Source: Rhodocyclales bacterium
GTDB taxonomy: Bacteria; Pseudomonadota; Gammaproteobacteria; Burkholderiales; Rhodocyclaceae
Length of the DNA stretch: 64,000 nt
Reading direction: 5' to 3'
Assembly (NCBI GenBank): GCA_026399435.1
Contig: JAPLQX010000015.1
Span: 1 to 64,000 of the forward strand
Both the position numbers and the translations under genes were made by a program. Of the stretch, positions 7,944 to 16,973 are shown in pieces. Under the pieces are notes generated by a model that saw only the letters and a list, made by a program, of their open reading frames with translations, searched no databases and had not been told where the DNA came from. Positions within the stretch are counted from its first letter, which is position 1, and each line of letters starts with the position of its first letter.

Positions 7944-9470
7944 ATGAACGTCTCCGAATGGATTGATCGCCATGCCGGGCTGACTCCCGCCAAGACGGCC
8001 ATTCGCTTTTGCGGACGCGATGTTTCGTACGCGCAGTTTGCGGAACTGATCGATCGAGTCGCCGCCGCCCTTGCCGCATCCGGAGTAAAGCGCGGCAGTT
8101 GCGTGGCTTTCCTCGGCTTCAACAGCCCGGAAATGCTGGCCCTGCTGTTCGCCTCTGCCCGCCTCGGTGCCTTGTTCTTGCCGCTCAACTGGCGCCTGGC
8201 GGGTCCCGAGCACCGGCAGATGCTGGAGGATTGCCCGCCGGCGCTGCTCTTCGTCGAAGCGCACTATGTCGCCCAGACCGAAAGCTTCCGCAACGTGCTG
8301 GAGGCCGTGACCCTGGTCAGCTTCGGCCCCGCCGGCGACGGCTGGACTTCCTGGGCCGATTTTTGTTCCCGGGCCAAAAGCCCCACACCCCGCGATCCGC
8401 AGGTCGGTCCGGACACGCCGCTGCTGATTTGCTACACCTCCGGATCGACCGGCAAACCCAAGGGCGTGGTACTGACGCAGCGCGCGCTGGAATGCAACGC
8501 GGCCAACAGCGCCGACATGCACGAGCTGACGGCGAACGACGTCATCCTCACCACCTTGCCGCTGTTCCATGTCGGCGGGCTGAACAACCAGACCACTCCC
8601 GCGCTGCAAGCCGGCTGCACCGTGGTGCTGCATCCCAAGTTCGACGTAGACGCCACTTTCGACGCCATCGAACGCGAGGGCATCACGCTGACCGTGCTGG
8701 TGCCGGCACAGCTGGACATGATGATGGCGCATCGCCGTTGGACCAGCGCCGACTTTGCCAGCCTGCGCATGATCACTACCGGATCGACCATCGTGCCCGG
8801 ACACGTCATCAACGCCGTGCATGCCAAGGGAGTTCCGCTGGTGCAGGTCTATGGCTCCACCGAGACCTGTCCGATCGCGGCGTATCTGAAGACCGCAGAC
8901 GCGCGGCGCAAGGCTGGCTCGACCGGCAAGGCGGCCCTCCACTGCCGGCTGCGGATCGTCGATGGCCAGGACACCGACGTCAAGCCCGGCATCACCGGCG
9001 AGATTCTGGTGCAGGGCGACAACGTCATGATCGGCTACTGGAATGCGCCGCAGGCCACGAAAGCGGTGCTGATCGACGGCTGGTTCCACACCGGCGACAT
9101 GGGCCATCAGGATGAGGATGGCTACCTCTACGTCGATGGCCGCAGCAAGGAAATGATCATCTCCGGTGGCGAGAACATCTATCCGGCCGAGATCGAAAAC
9201 CTGCTGATCGAATGCTCCGACATCCTCGAAGCCTCGGTGATCGGCCGGCCCGACGACCGCTGGGGTGAAATAGTGGTCGCCGTGGTGGTGCCGCGAGCCA
9301 ACAGCCTGCTTACCGGCGACCAGGTCGTGAAACTGCTGGAAGGACGCATTGCCCGCTTCAAGCTTCCCAAGGAAGTGGTGTTGGTCAACCAGCTGCCGAG
9401 AACCGCGCTGGGCAAGATTCGCAAGGAAGACGTGCGCCAGATGGTCGCGCGTACAGCCTCTCCCCACTAA
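7944..9470 (+). CDS. iaaB: AMP-forming acyl-CoA ligase, probable indoleacetate-CoA ligase
   Basis: A class I adenylate-forming ligase (508 residues from the ATG at 7944). It has the P-loop YTSGSTGKPKGVVLTQ, YGSTETCP, HTGDMGHQDEDGYLYV and the C-terminal catalytic Lys in LPRTALGKIRKED. That last motif is also the PX4GK pattern recognised by Pat-type acetyltransferases. An indoleacetate-CoA ligase named IaaB is known from the Aromatoleum auxin operon, and the gene neighbours here match that operon. The upstream extension of the frame overlaps the thiolase and was excluded; the gap to the thiolase is 19 bp. Family certain, substrate inferred. Confidence 0.8.
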   Translation: MNVSEWIDRHAGLTPAKTAIRFCGRDVSYAQFAELIDRVAAALAASGVKRGSCVAFLGFNSPEMLALLFASARLGALFLPLNWRLAGPEHRQMLEDCPPALLFVEAHYVAQTESFRNVLEAVTLVSFGPAGDGWTSWADFCSRAKSPTPRDPQVGPDTPLLICYTSGSTGKPKGVVLTQRALECNAANSADMHELTANDVILTTLPLFHVGGLNNQTTPALQAGCTVVLHPKFDVDATFDAIEREGITLTVLVPAQLDMMMAHRRWTSADFASLRMITTGSTIVPGHVINAVHAKGVPLVQVYGSTETCPIAAYLKTADARRKAGSTGKAALHCRLRIVDGQDTDVKPGITGEILVQGDNVMIGYWNAPQATKAVLIDGWFHTGDMGHQDEDGYLYVDGRSKEMIISGGENIYPAEIENLLIECSDILEASVIGRPDDRWGEIVVAVVVPRANSLLTGDQVVKLLEGRIARFKLPKEVVLVNQLPRTALGKIRKEDVRQMVARTASPH

Positions 9471-9501
9471 TCCCCAAGCCAGGAATCATGGAGTACATCT
9501 T

Positions 9502-11637
9502 ATGGCGCTAAAGATCGGAATCGACGTCGGCGGCACCTTCACCGACTTCGTAGTGACGCGAGACGACGCCGAGCCGGCGATCTTCAAGACGCTGTCGACG
9601 CCGTCCGACCCGTCGATCGCCGTGGTCAATGGCCTCACCGACATCGCGGCGAGCATGACCCCGTCAATGACGCTGGAAGCCTTCGCGCCGACCATCGACA
9701 CCATCGTGCATGGCACCACCGTCACCACCAACGCGACACTGACCGGCACCGGCGCCAAGTGCGCCCTGCTGACCACCGAAGGCGTACGCGATGCGCTTGA
9801 AATGCGCCGTGGCATTCGCGAGGAGCAGTACAACAACCGCTACACCAACGTCAAACCCCTGGTACCGCGCTATCTGCGCGCCGGCATCAGCGGCCGCCTC
9901 GACCGCAACGGGACCGAGACCGCGCCGCTCAACCTGGCGCAGATCCGCGAGGCCATCGACTTGTTCAAGCAGGAAGGGGTGCAGGCCGTCTCGATCTGCT
10001 TCATGAACTCCTTCGCCAACCCGGCCCACGAAAAAGCGGCGGCAGAACTGGTGAAGAAGGAAATGCCCGGCGCCTACCTGTCGGTATCCACCGACCTGCT
10101 GCCGTCGATCCGCTTCTACGAGCGGGTGAGCACCACGGCGCTCAACTCCTATGTCGGTCCCAAGCTCAACCATTACCTCGACCAGCTCGTCGGCCGGCTC
10201 AAGAGCATCGGCTTCAGGAACCTGCTGCTCATCATGCAATCCAACGGCGGCGTCATCTCGCCGCAACTGGCGCGCGAGAAGGCTGCCCTGACGCTGCTTT
10301 CCGGCCCCGCCGGCGGCCCCGGCGCCGGGCTGTTCTACGTTCGCCTGCACGGCCAGAACAAGTGCATCACCACCGACATGGGCGGCACCAGCTTCGAAGC
10401 CTCGGTCGCGGTGGACAGTCCGATGATCAAGAACGACGGCGAAATCGCCCGCCACAAGATCGCCCTGCCGATGCTCGACATCCACACCATCGGCGCCGGC
10501 GGCGGCTCGATCGGCTGGCTGGACGAAGGCGGCATGCTGCGCATGGGGCCGCAAAGCGCCGGCGCCGACCCCGGCCCGGCCTGCTACAGCAAGGGCGGCA
10601 GGCTGCCGGCCACCACCGACGCCAACGTCGTGCTGGGCTACCTCGACCCCGGCTTCTTCGCCGGCGGCAGGATGAAACTCGACGCGGCGGCCGCGCGCAC
10701 CGCGATCGAGGAACACATCGCCAGGCCGATGGGGCTTTCCGTCGAAGAGGCGGCCGCCGGCATGTACCGCGTGGCCTGCAACAACATGGCCCAGGGCGTG
10801 CGCGAAGTCACCATCAAGCGCGGCTTCGACCCGCGCGAATTCCCCTTCATTCCCGCCGGCGGCGCCGGCCCGATCCACTCCTGCCTGATCTGCAGCGAGC
10901 TGGAAATCCCGCTGCAGATCGTGCCGCGCGAGTCGTCCGTGCTGTGCGCCTTCGGCATGCTGATGAGCGAGTTGAAGCACGACTTCGTGCGTACCTTCGT
11001 CGCCCGCCTCGAAGCCATCGACTGGCCCCGGCTCGCGGCCATGATCGACGAAATGTCGGCGGACGGCACACGGCAACTGGTCGAGGAGCGCATCGCCGAA
11101 GAACGCCGTCGCTACGAGGTCAGGTTCGACTGCCGCTACATCAAGCAGTACCACGAGGTGTCCTTCAGCGTGCCGCGCGAGCTGATCGACAGCCGCGACA
11201 CTGCCGCCATCGCCGCCGCCTTCAATGCCGAGCACAACCGGCTCTACGGCTATTCGCTGGAGGGCGAGAAGACGCCGATCGAAATCATCAACGTCCGCGT
11301 CCAGGCCATTGGCATCACCGACAAGCCGACCTACCGCAAGGAAAACTGGGTGGGCGCGAACGCCGCCAATGCGCTGAAGGGCAAGCGCAGCATGTACATC
11401 CCGGAAACCAAGACCTTCCGGGAAACGCCGGTGTATGACGGCCACAAGATGCATTTTGGCAACCGCATAATCGGCCCGGCCATGATCGAGCAGGAAACCA
11501 CCGCGATCTTCGTCAGCGATTCCTACGATTGCGCGGTCGATACTCTGGGTTCCTTCGTCATCTACCAGAAGGGTCGCGAGGATCTTGCCGCGGCCTGCTT
11601 CGAGGACACCAAGGCAAACGCGGAGGCACTGGCATGA
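9502..11637 (+). CDS. Hydantoinase/oxoprolinase family, ATP-binding subunit A
   Basis: The 711-residue protein begins IGIDVGGTFTDFVV, the ASKHA-type phosphate loop of HyuA/acetophenone carboxylase alpha subunits. It also has VHGTTVTTNATL, LLSGPAGGPGAG and DMGGTSFEASV. In the auxin pathway an ATP-dependent hydantoinase-like enzyme opens the lactam ring of the oxidised indole to give 2-aminophenylsuccinate. Start ATG 9502 follows GGAG with an 8-bp gap. It overlaps subunit B by ATGA. Related enzymes (acetone or acetophenone carboxylases) carboxylate instead of hydrolyse; context favours hydrolysis of a cyclic amide. Confidence 0.88.
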   Translation: MALKIGIDVGGTFTDFVVTRDDAEPAIFKTLSTPSDPSIAVVNGLTDIAASMTPSMTLEAFAPTIDTIVHGTTVTTNATLTGTGAKCALLTTEGVRDALEMRRGIREEQYNNRYTNVKPLVPRYLRAGISGRLDRNGTETAPLNLAQIREAIDLFKQEGVQAVSICFMNSFANPAHEKAAAELVKKEMPGAYLSVSTDLLPSIRFYERVSTTALNSYVGPKLNHYLDQLVGRLKSIGFRNLLLIMQSNGGVISPQLAREKAALTLLSGPAGGPGAGLFYVRLHGQNKCITTDMGGTSFEASVAVDSPMIKNDGEIARHKIALPMLDIHTIGAGGGSIGWLDEGGMLRMGPQSAGADPGPACYSKGGRLPATTDANVVLGYLDPGFFAGGRMKLDAAAARTAIEEHIARPMGLSVEEAAAGMYRVACNNMAQGVREVTIKRGFDPREFPFIPAGGAGPIHSCLICSELEIPLQIVPRESSVLCAFGMLMSELKHDFVRTFVARLEAIDWPRLAAMIDEMSADGTRQLVEERIAEERRRYEVRFDCRYIKQYHEVSFSVPRELIDSRDTAAIAAAFNAEHNRLYGYSLEGEKTPIEIINVRVQAIGITDKPTYRKENWVGANAANALKGKRSMYIPETKTFRETPVYDGHKMHFGNRIIGPAMIEQETTAIFVSDSYDCAVDTLGSFVIYQKGREDLAAACFEDTKANAEALA

Positions 11638-13319
11638 GCACCCAAAAGATCGATCCCATCCTGCTTTCCGTCTATGCGCGGACCTTCAAGTCGATCACCG
11701 ACGAGATGAGCATTTCGATGGAGCAGACCACTCGCTCGCCGATCCTCTGCGAGGCCAAGGACTATGTCACCGGGCTCTACGACGCCGACGGCAACATGCT
11801 GGAACAGACCGAGAACCTGCCGATCCTGGCCTTCTCGCTGGCGCCGGTGTGCAAGTACATCAAGGAATTTTTCGGCGACGAGATCTATCCCGGCGACGTG
11901 ATTTTCCACAACGACGTGTTCAGCCTGGGCAACCAGAACAACGACGTCGCCGCCTTCAAGCCGGTGTTCTTCGAGGACAAGCTGGTGGCCTGGACGGCGG
12001 TCAAGGGTCACCAGGCGGACATCGGCGGCAACGTCGCCGGCGGCTACAACCCGAACGCCGTCGAGGTCTGGCAGGAAGCCCTGCGCATCCCGCCGGTCAA
12101 GGTGGTCGAGCGCGGCAAGCTGCGCAAGGACGTGTGGGGCCTGATCTTCGCCAACGTGCGCCTCGACATCGTGCAGCACGACATGAAAGCCGAGATGGGC
12201 GCCTGCACGGTCGGCGAACGCCGCCTGCTGGAACTGCTGAAGAAATACGGCGTGGCAAGCTACGAGTCGCACAAGCAGGCGCTGTTCGAGGCCACGCGCA
12301 AGATGATGGAAGCCGAGATAGCCAAGATCCCCAACGGCAACTACTCGGGCGAAGGCTACGTCTATTACGACGGCCGCTTCGTCGGCTCGAAGTACACCAT
12401 CCGCGTCGACATCGAGGTCAAGGACAAGCACATCAAGTTCGACTACTCGCGCACCGACCCGCAGACCAACGGCTTCGTCAACGGCACCTTCACCTCCAGC
12501 GCTTCGGCCACGATACTCACCCTGCTGCAGATGGTGAATCCGGACATCCCGCACAACGAGGGCATGGTGCAGCCGATCGAGATCATCATTCCGACCGGCA
12601 CCATCCTCAATGCCGCGTATCCGAAGGCCACCACCTTCGGCAACCATCTCTGCCCGCCCAACGCCGATGCCATCCAGCGCGCGCTGGCCCCGGTGATGCC
12701 CGACCGCGTCACGGCCGGCTGGAACAACCTGCTGGCCTCGCTGACAACCGGCCTCGATCCGAAGAACAACGAGAAGTACGTCGACATCGGCTTCATGGGC
12801 CTCAAGGGCGGCTCCGGCGCCATGCTCGGCACCGACGGCTACGACCATATCGGCATGATCGACGCCTCGGGCGGTGTGCTCGACCAGGACTACGAAATGT
12901 TCGAGCAGCAAACGCCGCATACGCTGATCAAGCACGAGTTGCTGACCGATTCGGCGGGCGCCGGCGAATGGCGCGGCGGACTCGGGGTCGAAACGATTTT
13001 CACTATCGGCTCCGACGACACGCAACTGGTGACCTTCGGTGACGGCGATTTCGAACCGGCCTTCGGCCTGTTCGGCGGCGGTGAGGGCGGCCTCAACTTC
13101 ATCCGCCTGCATTACCCCGACGGCCAGACCGTGGTGCCGAAAAACAAGGACCTCATCACCGGCGTGCCCATGGGCACCACCTACCATCAGGTCGCCAGCG
13201 GCGGCGGCGGCTATGGCGACCCGAAAAAGCGCGACCGCAAACTGCTCGCCGAGGAAATCCGCAATGGCGTGATCACTCCGGAAGCTGCCAAGCGCGACTA
13301 CGGCTACGAGGCCGCCTGA
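11634..13319 (+). CDS. Hydantoinase/oxoprolinase family, subunit B
   Basis: This is a HyuB-type protein of 561 residues: SPILCEAKDYVTGLYDADGN, FHNDVFSLGNQNNDV, GHQADIGGNVAGGYNPNA and a C-terminal SGGGGYGDPKKRD are characteristic. It forms the catalytic complex with the A subunit, whose stop it overlaps by ATGA, implying translational coupling. Expected role: ring opening of the oxo-indole intermediate. No DNA between its stop and the following DUF559 gene is available for a promoter; only 4 bp separate them. Confidence 0.88.
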   Translation: MSTQKIDPILLSVYARTFKSITDEMSISMEQTTRSPILCEAKDYVTGLYDADGNMLEQTENLPILAFSLAPVCKYIKEFFGDEIYPGDVIFHNDVFSLGNQNNDVAAFKPVFFEDKLVAWTAVKGHQADIGGNVAGGYNPNAVEVWQEALRIPPVKVVERGKLRKDVWGLIFANVRLDIVQHDMKAEMGACTVGERRLLELLKKYGVASYESHKQALFEATRKMMEAEIAKIPNGNYSGEGYVYYDGRFVGSKYTIRVDIEVKDKHIKFDYSRTDPQTNGFVNGTFTSSASATILTLLQMVNPDIPHNEGMVQPIEIIIPTGTILNAAYPKATTFGNHLCPPNADAIQRALAPVMPDRVTAGWNNLLASLTTGLDPKNNEKYVDIGFMGLKGGSGAMLGTDGYDHIGMIDASGGVLDQDYEMFEQQTPHTLIKHELLTDSAGAGEWRGGLGVETIFTIGSDDTQLVTFGDGDFEPAFGLFGGGEGGLNFIRLHYPDGQTVVPKNKDLITGVPMGTTYHQVASGGGGYGDPKKRDRKLLAEEIRNGVITPEAAKRDYGYEAA

Positions 13320-13323
13320 CAAG

Positions 13324-13866
13324 ATGACTCGACCCAAGGAAAGCCCCATGCATGCCACCGCCATACCTCTCCCTCCCCCTTCACGGGGGAGGGCTGGGGA
13401 GGGGGTGACCCGCATACCCCTGACCCAGGTCGCCCGCAAACTCCGCCACGACATGACGGATGCCGAGCGCAAGCTGTGGAGCCGGATGCGTGCGCACCAG
13501 CTCGGCGTTCATTTCCGACGGCAAACGCCGCTGGGATCGTATGTACTCGATTTCGTCTGCTTCTCCGCGCACCTGGTGATCGAAGTGGACGGTGGCCAGC
13601 ATGCGGACAGCGAGAAAGACCACGTACGTGATGCGTGGCTGCAGGCTGAAGGATTCCGGGTACTACGCTTCTGGAACAACGAAGTGCTGGAGAACATTGA
13701 TGGGGTGCTTGAAACGATCATGGCGGAATTGAACAAGGCACCCCCTCCCCAGCCATCGCCCCCTCCCCAGCCCTCCCCCACGAGGGGGGAGGGAGATGTG
13801 GCATCGGCGCCGTCGACTCCCTCCCCCCTCGTGGGGGAGGGCTGGGGAGGGGGAGCAGGCCAATGA
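13324..13866 (+). CDS. DUF559 endonuclease-like protein inserted in the iaa operon
   Basis: The core (about residues 30-135) is a DUF559 restriction-endonuclease-like fold related to Vsr repair nucleases: ARKLRHDMTDAERKLWSRM, FRRQTPLGSYVLDFVCF, LVIEVDGGQHADSEKDHVRD and RFWNNEVLENIDGVL. The Asp, Glu and Gln of the catalytic core appear intact. Both termini are low-complexity Pro/Gly sequence because the frame runs through G/C-rich repeats at 13366-13405 and 13741-13853. It has no plausible role in indoleacetate catabolism and sits between hydantoinase B and the dehydrogenase in the same orientation, so it looks like an in-frame insertion that keeps the operon transcribed. The start could be 13348 instead. 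Confidence 0.75.
   Translation: MTRPKESPMHATAIPLPPPSRGRAGEGVTRIPLTQVARKLRHDMTDAERKLWSRMRAHQLGVHFRRQTPLGSYVLDFVCFSAHLVIEVDGGQHADSEKDHVRDAWLQAEGFRVLRFWNNEVLENIDGVLETIMAELNKAPPPQPSPPPQPSPTRGEGDVASAPSTPSPLVGEGWGGGAGQ
13366..13405. repeat. Left G/C-rich inverted repeat flanking DUF559
   Basis: CCTCTCCCTCCCCCT, a short TCAC centre, then GGGGGAGGGCTGGGGAGGGGG: an imperfect palindrome. The same unit recurs on the far side of the DUF559 core. Confidence 0.8.
13741..13853. repeat. Right G/C-rich inverted repeats flanking DUF559
   Basis: Two adjoining units. One is CCCCCTCCCCAGCC, repeated, then CCCTCCCCCACGAGGGGGGAGGG. The other (13817-13853) has CTCCCTCCCCCC, TCGT and GGGGGAGGGCTGGGGAGGGGG. They match the left repeat in sequence and palindromic layout, framing DUF559 as a repeat-bounded unit. 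Confidence 0.8.
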
Positions 13867-14996
13867 ACTTCGAACTGACCGAAGACCAGCGCTCGATCCG
13901 CGATACCTTCGCCCGCTTCTGCGACGAGCGCATTGCGCCGCAGGCGGCGGCGCTGGACGAAGCCAAGGTCTATCCGCGCGCGCTGTTCCAGGAGCTGGCC
14001 GACCTCGGCTTCTTCGGCATGCGCTATCCCGAAGACGTCGGCGGCAGCGGCACGGCGCTGACCGAGTTCTGCCTGGCCCTGCAGGAAATCGCCCGCGGCT
14101 CCATGTCGCTGGCCGGCGCCGTGGCGATGCAGTCGCTGATGGGGACCAAGTTCCTCCACCAGTTGGGCAATGAAGACATCATCGAGCGCCTGTTCAAGCC
14201 GGCGCTGCGCGGCGAGAAGATCGGCGCGATCTGCATGACCGAGCCGAACGCCGGTTCCGATCTCGACTCGATCGCCACCACGGCGAAGAAGGTCGATGGC
14301 GGCTACGTCATCAACGGCCAGAAGACCTGGATCACCTCGGCGCCCGTGGCCGATTTCTTCACCGTATTCGCCAAGGCCGGAGAGGAGAAGAAGCTGACCA
14401 TCTTCCTCGTCGAGAAGCACTTCAAGGGCATCACCGTCGGCCGCGAGATTCACAAGATGGGTGTCTGGGCGCTGCCCACATCCGAAGTCGCCTTCGACGA
14501 GTGCTTCGTACCCGACAGCCATCGCCTGTCGAAGGAGGAAGGCGACGGCGAGGGACACCTGCGCAAGACCCTGGGCGAGATCCGCATCATCACCGGCGCC
14601 ATGGGCCTCGGCGTGGCACGTGCCGCACTGGCAGAAGCCGTACGCTATGCCGGGGAACGCAAGCAGTTCGGCAAGGCGATCAACCGCTATCAGGCGATCC
14701 AGATGAAGCTGGCCGAGATGGCCACCGAACTCGAAGCAGCCGACCACCTGGTGTATTACGCGGCATGGCGGCGCGACGCGGGGAAGCCTTATCACAAGGA
14801 AGCCGCGATGGCGAAATTGTTCGCCACGGAAACGGCGGCCACCGTCTGCGACAAGGCCGCGCGGGTGTTCGCCTCCTACGGTTACGCCATGGAATATCCG
14901 GTCCAACGCTATCTGCGCGATGTCCGCTTCACCCTGATCGGCGGCGGCACCAGCGAGATACTGAAACTCATCATTGCCAAGGAAGTCTCGTCATGA
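13863..14996 (+). CDS. iaaF: Acyl-CoA dehydrogenase, probable decarboxylating (2-aminobenzyl)malonyl-CoA dehydrogenase
   Basis: An acyl-CoA dehydrogenase of 377 residues: CMTEPNAGSDLDSIATTA, INGQKTWITSA, RKQFGKAINRYQAIQMKLA and the C-terminal IGGGTSEILKLIIAKE. IaaF of Aromatoleum aromaticum oxidises and decarboxylates benzylmalonyl-CoA to cinnamoyl-CoA, and operon position here, next to the mutase genes, matches. The expected product is 2-aminocinnamoyl-CoA. The start has a G-rich Shine-Dalgarno supplied by the preceding repeat. It overlaps the B12 subunit by ATGA. Substrate inferred from context. Confidence 0.82.
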   Translation: MNFELTEDQRSIRDTFARFCDERIAPQAAALDEAKVYPRALFQELADLGFFGMRYPEDVGGSGTALTEFCLALQEIARGSMSLAGAVAMQSLMGTKFLHQLGNEDIIERLFKPALRGEKIGAICMTEPNAGSDLDSIATTAKKVDGGYVINGQKTWITSAPVADFFTVFAKAGEEKKLTIFLVEKHFKGITVGREIHKMGVWALPTSEVAFDECFVPDSHRLSKEEGDGEGHLRKTLGEIRIITGAMGLGVARAALAEAVRYAGERKQFGKAINRYQAIQMKLAEMATELEAADHLVYYAAWRRDAGKPYHKEAAMAKLFATETAATVCDKAARVFASYGYAMEYPVQRYLRDVRFTLIGGGTSEILKLIIAKEVSS

Positions 14997-15394
14997 CGGC
15001 ATCACAACGCAGGATCAAAGTCCTGCTCGGCAAACCCGGTCTCGATGGCCACGACCAGGGGGCCAAGGTCGTCGCCCGCGCCATGATGGATGCCGGCTTC
15101 GAAGTGATCTACACCGGCCTGCGCCAGACGCCGGAACAGATTACACGCATCGCGCTGGAAGAGGACGTCGACGTGATTTCGCTGTCTTCGATGGCAGGCT
15201 CGCACATCCCCTTCTGCCGCAAGCTGAAGCCCCTGCTCGAAGCCAACGGCCTCACCGACAAGCTCTGGGTGATCGGCGGCAACCTGCCGGCGCAGGACCA
15301 CGAGGCACTGCGCGAACTCGGCTTCAAGGGCATCTTCCCCTCGGGGTCCAAGCTGGATGCGATTACCGAGTACATCCGGAGCAACGTGAAATGA
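14993..15394 (+). CDS. Cobalamin-binding small subunit of acyl-CoA mutase
   Basis: A 133-residue B12-binding domain standing alone. LGKPGLDGHDQGAKVVARAM carries the DxHxxG cobalt-ligand motif. SLSSMAGSH and VIGGNLPAQD follow; the usual GG-x-I-P is GGNLP here. With the large subunit it makes the two-part type of mutase seen in isobutyryl-CoA and 2-hydroxyisobutyryl-CoA mutases. Proposed reaction: (2-aminophenyl)succinyl-CoA to (2-aminobenzyl)malonyl-CoA. It overlaps both neighbours by ATGA. Confidence 0.9.
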   Translation: MTASQRRIKVLLGKPGLDGHDQGAKVVARAMMDAGFEVIYTGLRQTPEQITRIALEEDVDVISLSSMAGSHIPFCRKLKPLLEANGLTDKLWVIGGNLPAQDHEALRELGFKGIFPSGSKLDAITEYIRSNVK

Positions 15395-16686
15395 ACGCCC
15401 CGAAAAAGCCAGCTATAAAGAAGGTGATCAACGAGTCCGGCATCGAAGTCAAACCGCTGTACACGGCGGAGGATGTCGCGGCCAGCGGCGGCATGGCGAT
15501 GGTCGGTGAGCCCGGCCAATACCCCTTCACGCGCGGCATCCACCGCGAGATGTACCGCAAGCAGCCGTGGACCATGCGCCAGTACGCCGGCTTCGGCAAT
15601 CCGGCCGACACCAATCAGCGCTTCAAGTACCTGATCGCCAACGGCCAGACCGGCCTCAACGTCGCCTTCGACCTGCCGACCCAGATCGGCCTCGATTCCG
15701 ACGACCCGCTGGCCGAAGGCGAAATCGGCCGCGTCGGCATGTCGATCGACACGCTGCGCGATTTCGAAATCGCCTTCGACGGCATCGACCTGAAGAAGAT
15801 CACCGTCTCGCTGACCATCAACGGCGCCGCCGCGATCCTGATCGCGATGTACCTCGCGATGGCGGAGAAGCGCGGCTACGACGTTAAGGAACTGCGCGGC
15901 ACGGCGCAGAACGACATCCTCAAGGAATTCATCGGCCGCGGCACCTGGATCTTCCCGGTCGAGCCATCGATCCGCCTGGTCGGCGACACCATCGAGTACT
16001 GCGCCACGCATGCGCCGAAATACACCCCGGTGTCGGTCTGCGGCTATCACATCCGCGAATCGGGGGCGACACCCGCACAGGAAATCGCCTACGCCTTCTG
16101 CATCGCCAAGGCCTATGCCGACGACGCGATCAAACGCGGTCTGTCGGTGGACGAGTTCGCCGGACGGCTTTCGTACAACTTCAACATCTTCGGCAACATC
16201 TTCGAGCAGGTGTGCAAGTTCCGCGCTGGGCGCGGGCTGTGGGCCAAGATCATGAAGGAGGAGTACGGCGCCGAGAAACCGGGCTCGATGTGGCTGCGCA
16301 TGATCGCCGCCGGAGGCGGTGGCGGCCTCACCTTCGAGCAACCCGAAGTCAACATCGTGCGCGGCGCCTACTACGCGCTGATCTCGGCGCTATCCGGCAC
16401 GCAGACCATGGCGCTGTGTTCCTACGACGAGGCCTACACGATACCCACCGAGTACTCGGCACGCATCTCGCTGCGCACCATGCAGTTGCTGATCGAGGAA
16501 ATGGGCCTTACCGAAACCGTCGATCCGCTGGCAGGCTCCTTCTACGTCGAGACCATGACCAACGAGATGCGCAAGAAGAGGGAGGACATCATGGCCGAGG
16601 TCGATGCCCAGGGCGGCATCGTCAAGATGGTGGCCGAAGGCAGCATCCAGTCCAAGGTCTCGGCCCGTCAACTGCTACAAGAATGA
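15391..16686 (+). CDS. Acyl-CoA mutase large (substrate) subunit, reading frame broken near the C-terminus
   Basis: A methylmalonyl-CoA-mutase-type TIM barrel: YPFTRGIHREMYRKQPWTMRQYAGFG, FDLPTQIGLDSDDP, SLTINGAAAILIAMY, GTAQNDILKE, SVCGYHIRESGATPAQEIA and SALSGTQTMALCSYDEA. The frame stops at 16684-16686, giving 431 residues, whereas stand-alone large subunits are about 520-565. The missing tail is encoded directly downstream in another frame, so the gene has a +1 shift between about 16657 and 16684. It could be a real mutation, programmed shift or sequence error. Essential catalytic residues lie before the break; the lost tail normally helps subunit contact. Confidence 0.88.
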   Translation: MNAPKKPAIKKVINESGIEVKPLYTAEDVAASGGMAMVGEPGQYPFTRGIHREMYRKQPWTMRQYAGFGNPADTNQRFKYLIANGQTGLNVAFDLPTQIGLDSDDPLAEGEIGRVGMSIDTLRDFEIAFDGIDLKKITVSLTINGAAAILIAMYLAMAEKRGYDVKELRGTAQNDILKEFIGRGTWIFPVEPSIRLVGDTIEYCATHAPKYTPVSVCGYHIRESGATPAQEIAYAFCIAKAYADDAIKRGLSVDEFAGRLSYNFNIFGNIFEQVCKFRAGRGLWAKIMKEEYGAEKPGSMWLRMIAAGGGGGLTFEQPEVNIVRGAYYALISALSGTQTMALCSYDEAYTIPTEYSARISLRTMQLLIEEMGLTETVDPLAGSFYVETMTNEMRKKREDIMAEVDAQGGIVKMVAEGSIQSKVSARQLLQE

Positions 16687-16951
16687 GCAGGAGGAAGACC
16701 ACCCGGTCGAATTCCACCCCTACAACGAAGACGATGCGCGGGTGCAGATCGACAGCCTCAAGCGCATCCGCGCCGAGCGCGACAACAAGGCCGTCGATGC
16801 CGCGCTGACCCGTCTGCGCGGGGACGCCGCCGCCGGCCACAACGTCATGCCGGCCCTGGTCGAAGCGGTGAAGGCCTACGCCAGCGTCGGCGAGATGACC
16901 AGGGAACTTGTCAATGTTTTCGGGCGCTACCAGGAACCGATCCGGTTCTGA
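16673..16951 (+). pseudogene. C-terminal part of the mutase large subunit in the shifted frame
   Basis: From TGC at 16673 this frame reads CYKNEQEEDHPVEFHPYNED, then QIDSLKRIRAERDNKAVDAA, then MPALVEAVKAYASVGEMTRE, closing at 16951. This is the usual end of mutase large subunits (linker, RxxRD helix, and final VEAVKAYASVGEM helix). No start codon or Shine-Dalgarno precedes it, so it is not an independent gene. Deleting one base between about 16666 and 16673 would restore a continuous protein of roughly 520 residues. Confidence 0.75.
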
Positions 16952-16973
16952 ACCGCCCCTGAGGATGAATCAA

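Noticed and set aside
6572-9467. Long minus-strand open frames (about 535 residues each) opposite thiolase and ligase
   Set aside because: They are antisense to well-conserved genes, rich in His/Arg/Gly/Ala as expected for shadows in high-GC DNA, and show no domain.
11634-13319. Hydantoinase pair read as acetone or acetophenone carboxylase
   Set aside because: No gamma or additional small carboxylase subunits; surrounding genes fit lactam hydrolysis in auxin degradation.
13366-13853. G/C-rich repeats considered as a CRISPR array
   Set aside because: Only a few units, no regular spacers, no cas genes; they flank a DUF559 gene instead.
15391-16951. Mutase read as methylmalonyl-CoA mutase
   Set aside because: It is a split small-subunit/large-subunit type inside an iaa-like operon, with no propionate genes nearby.
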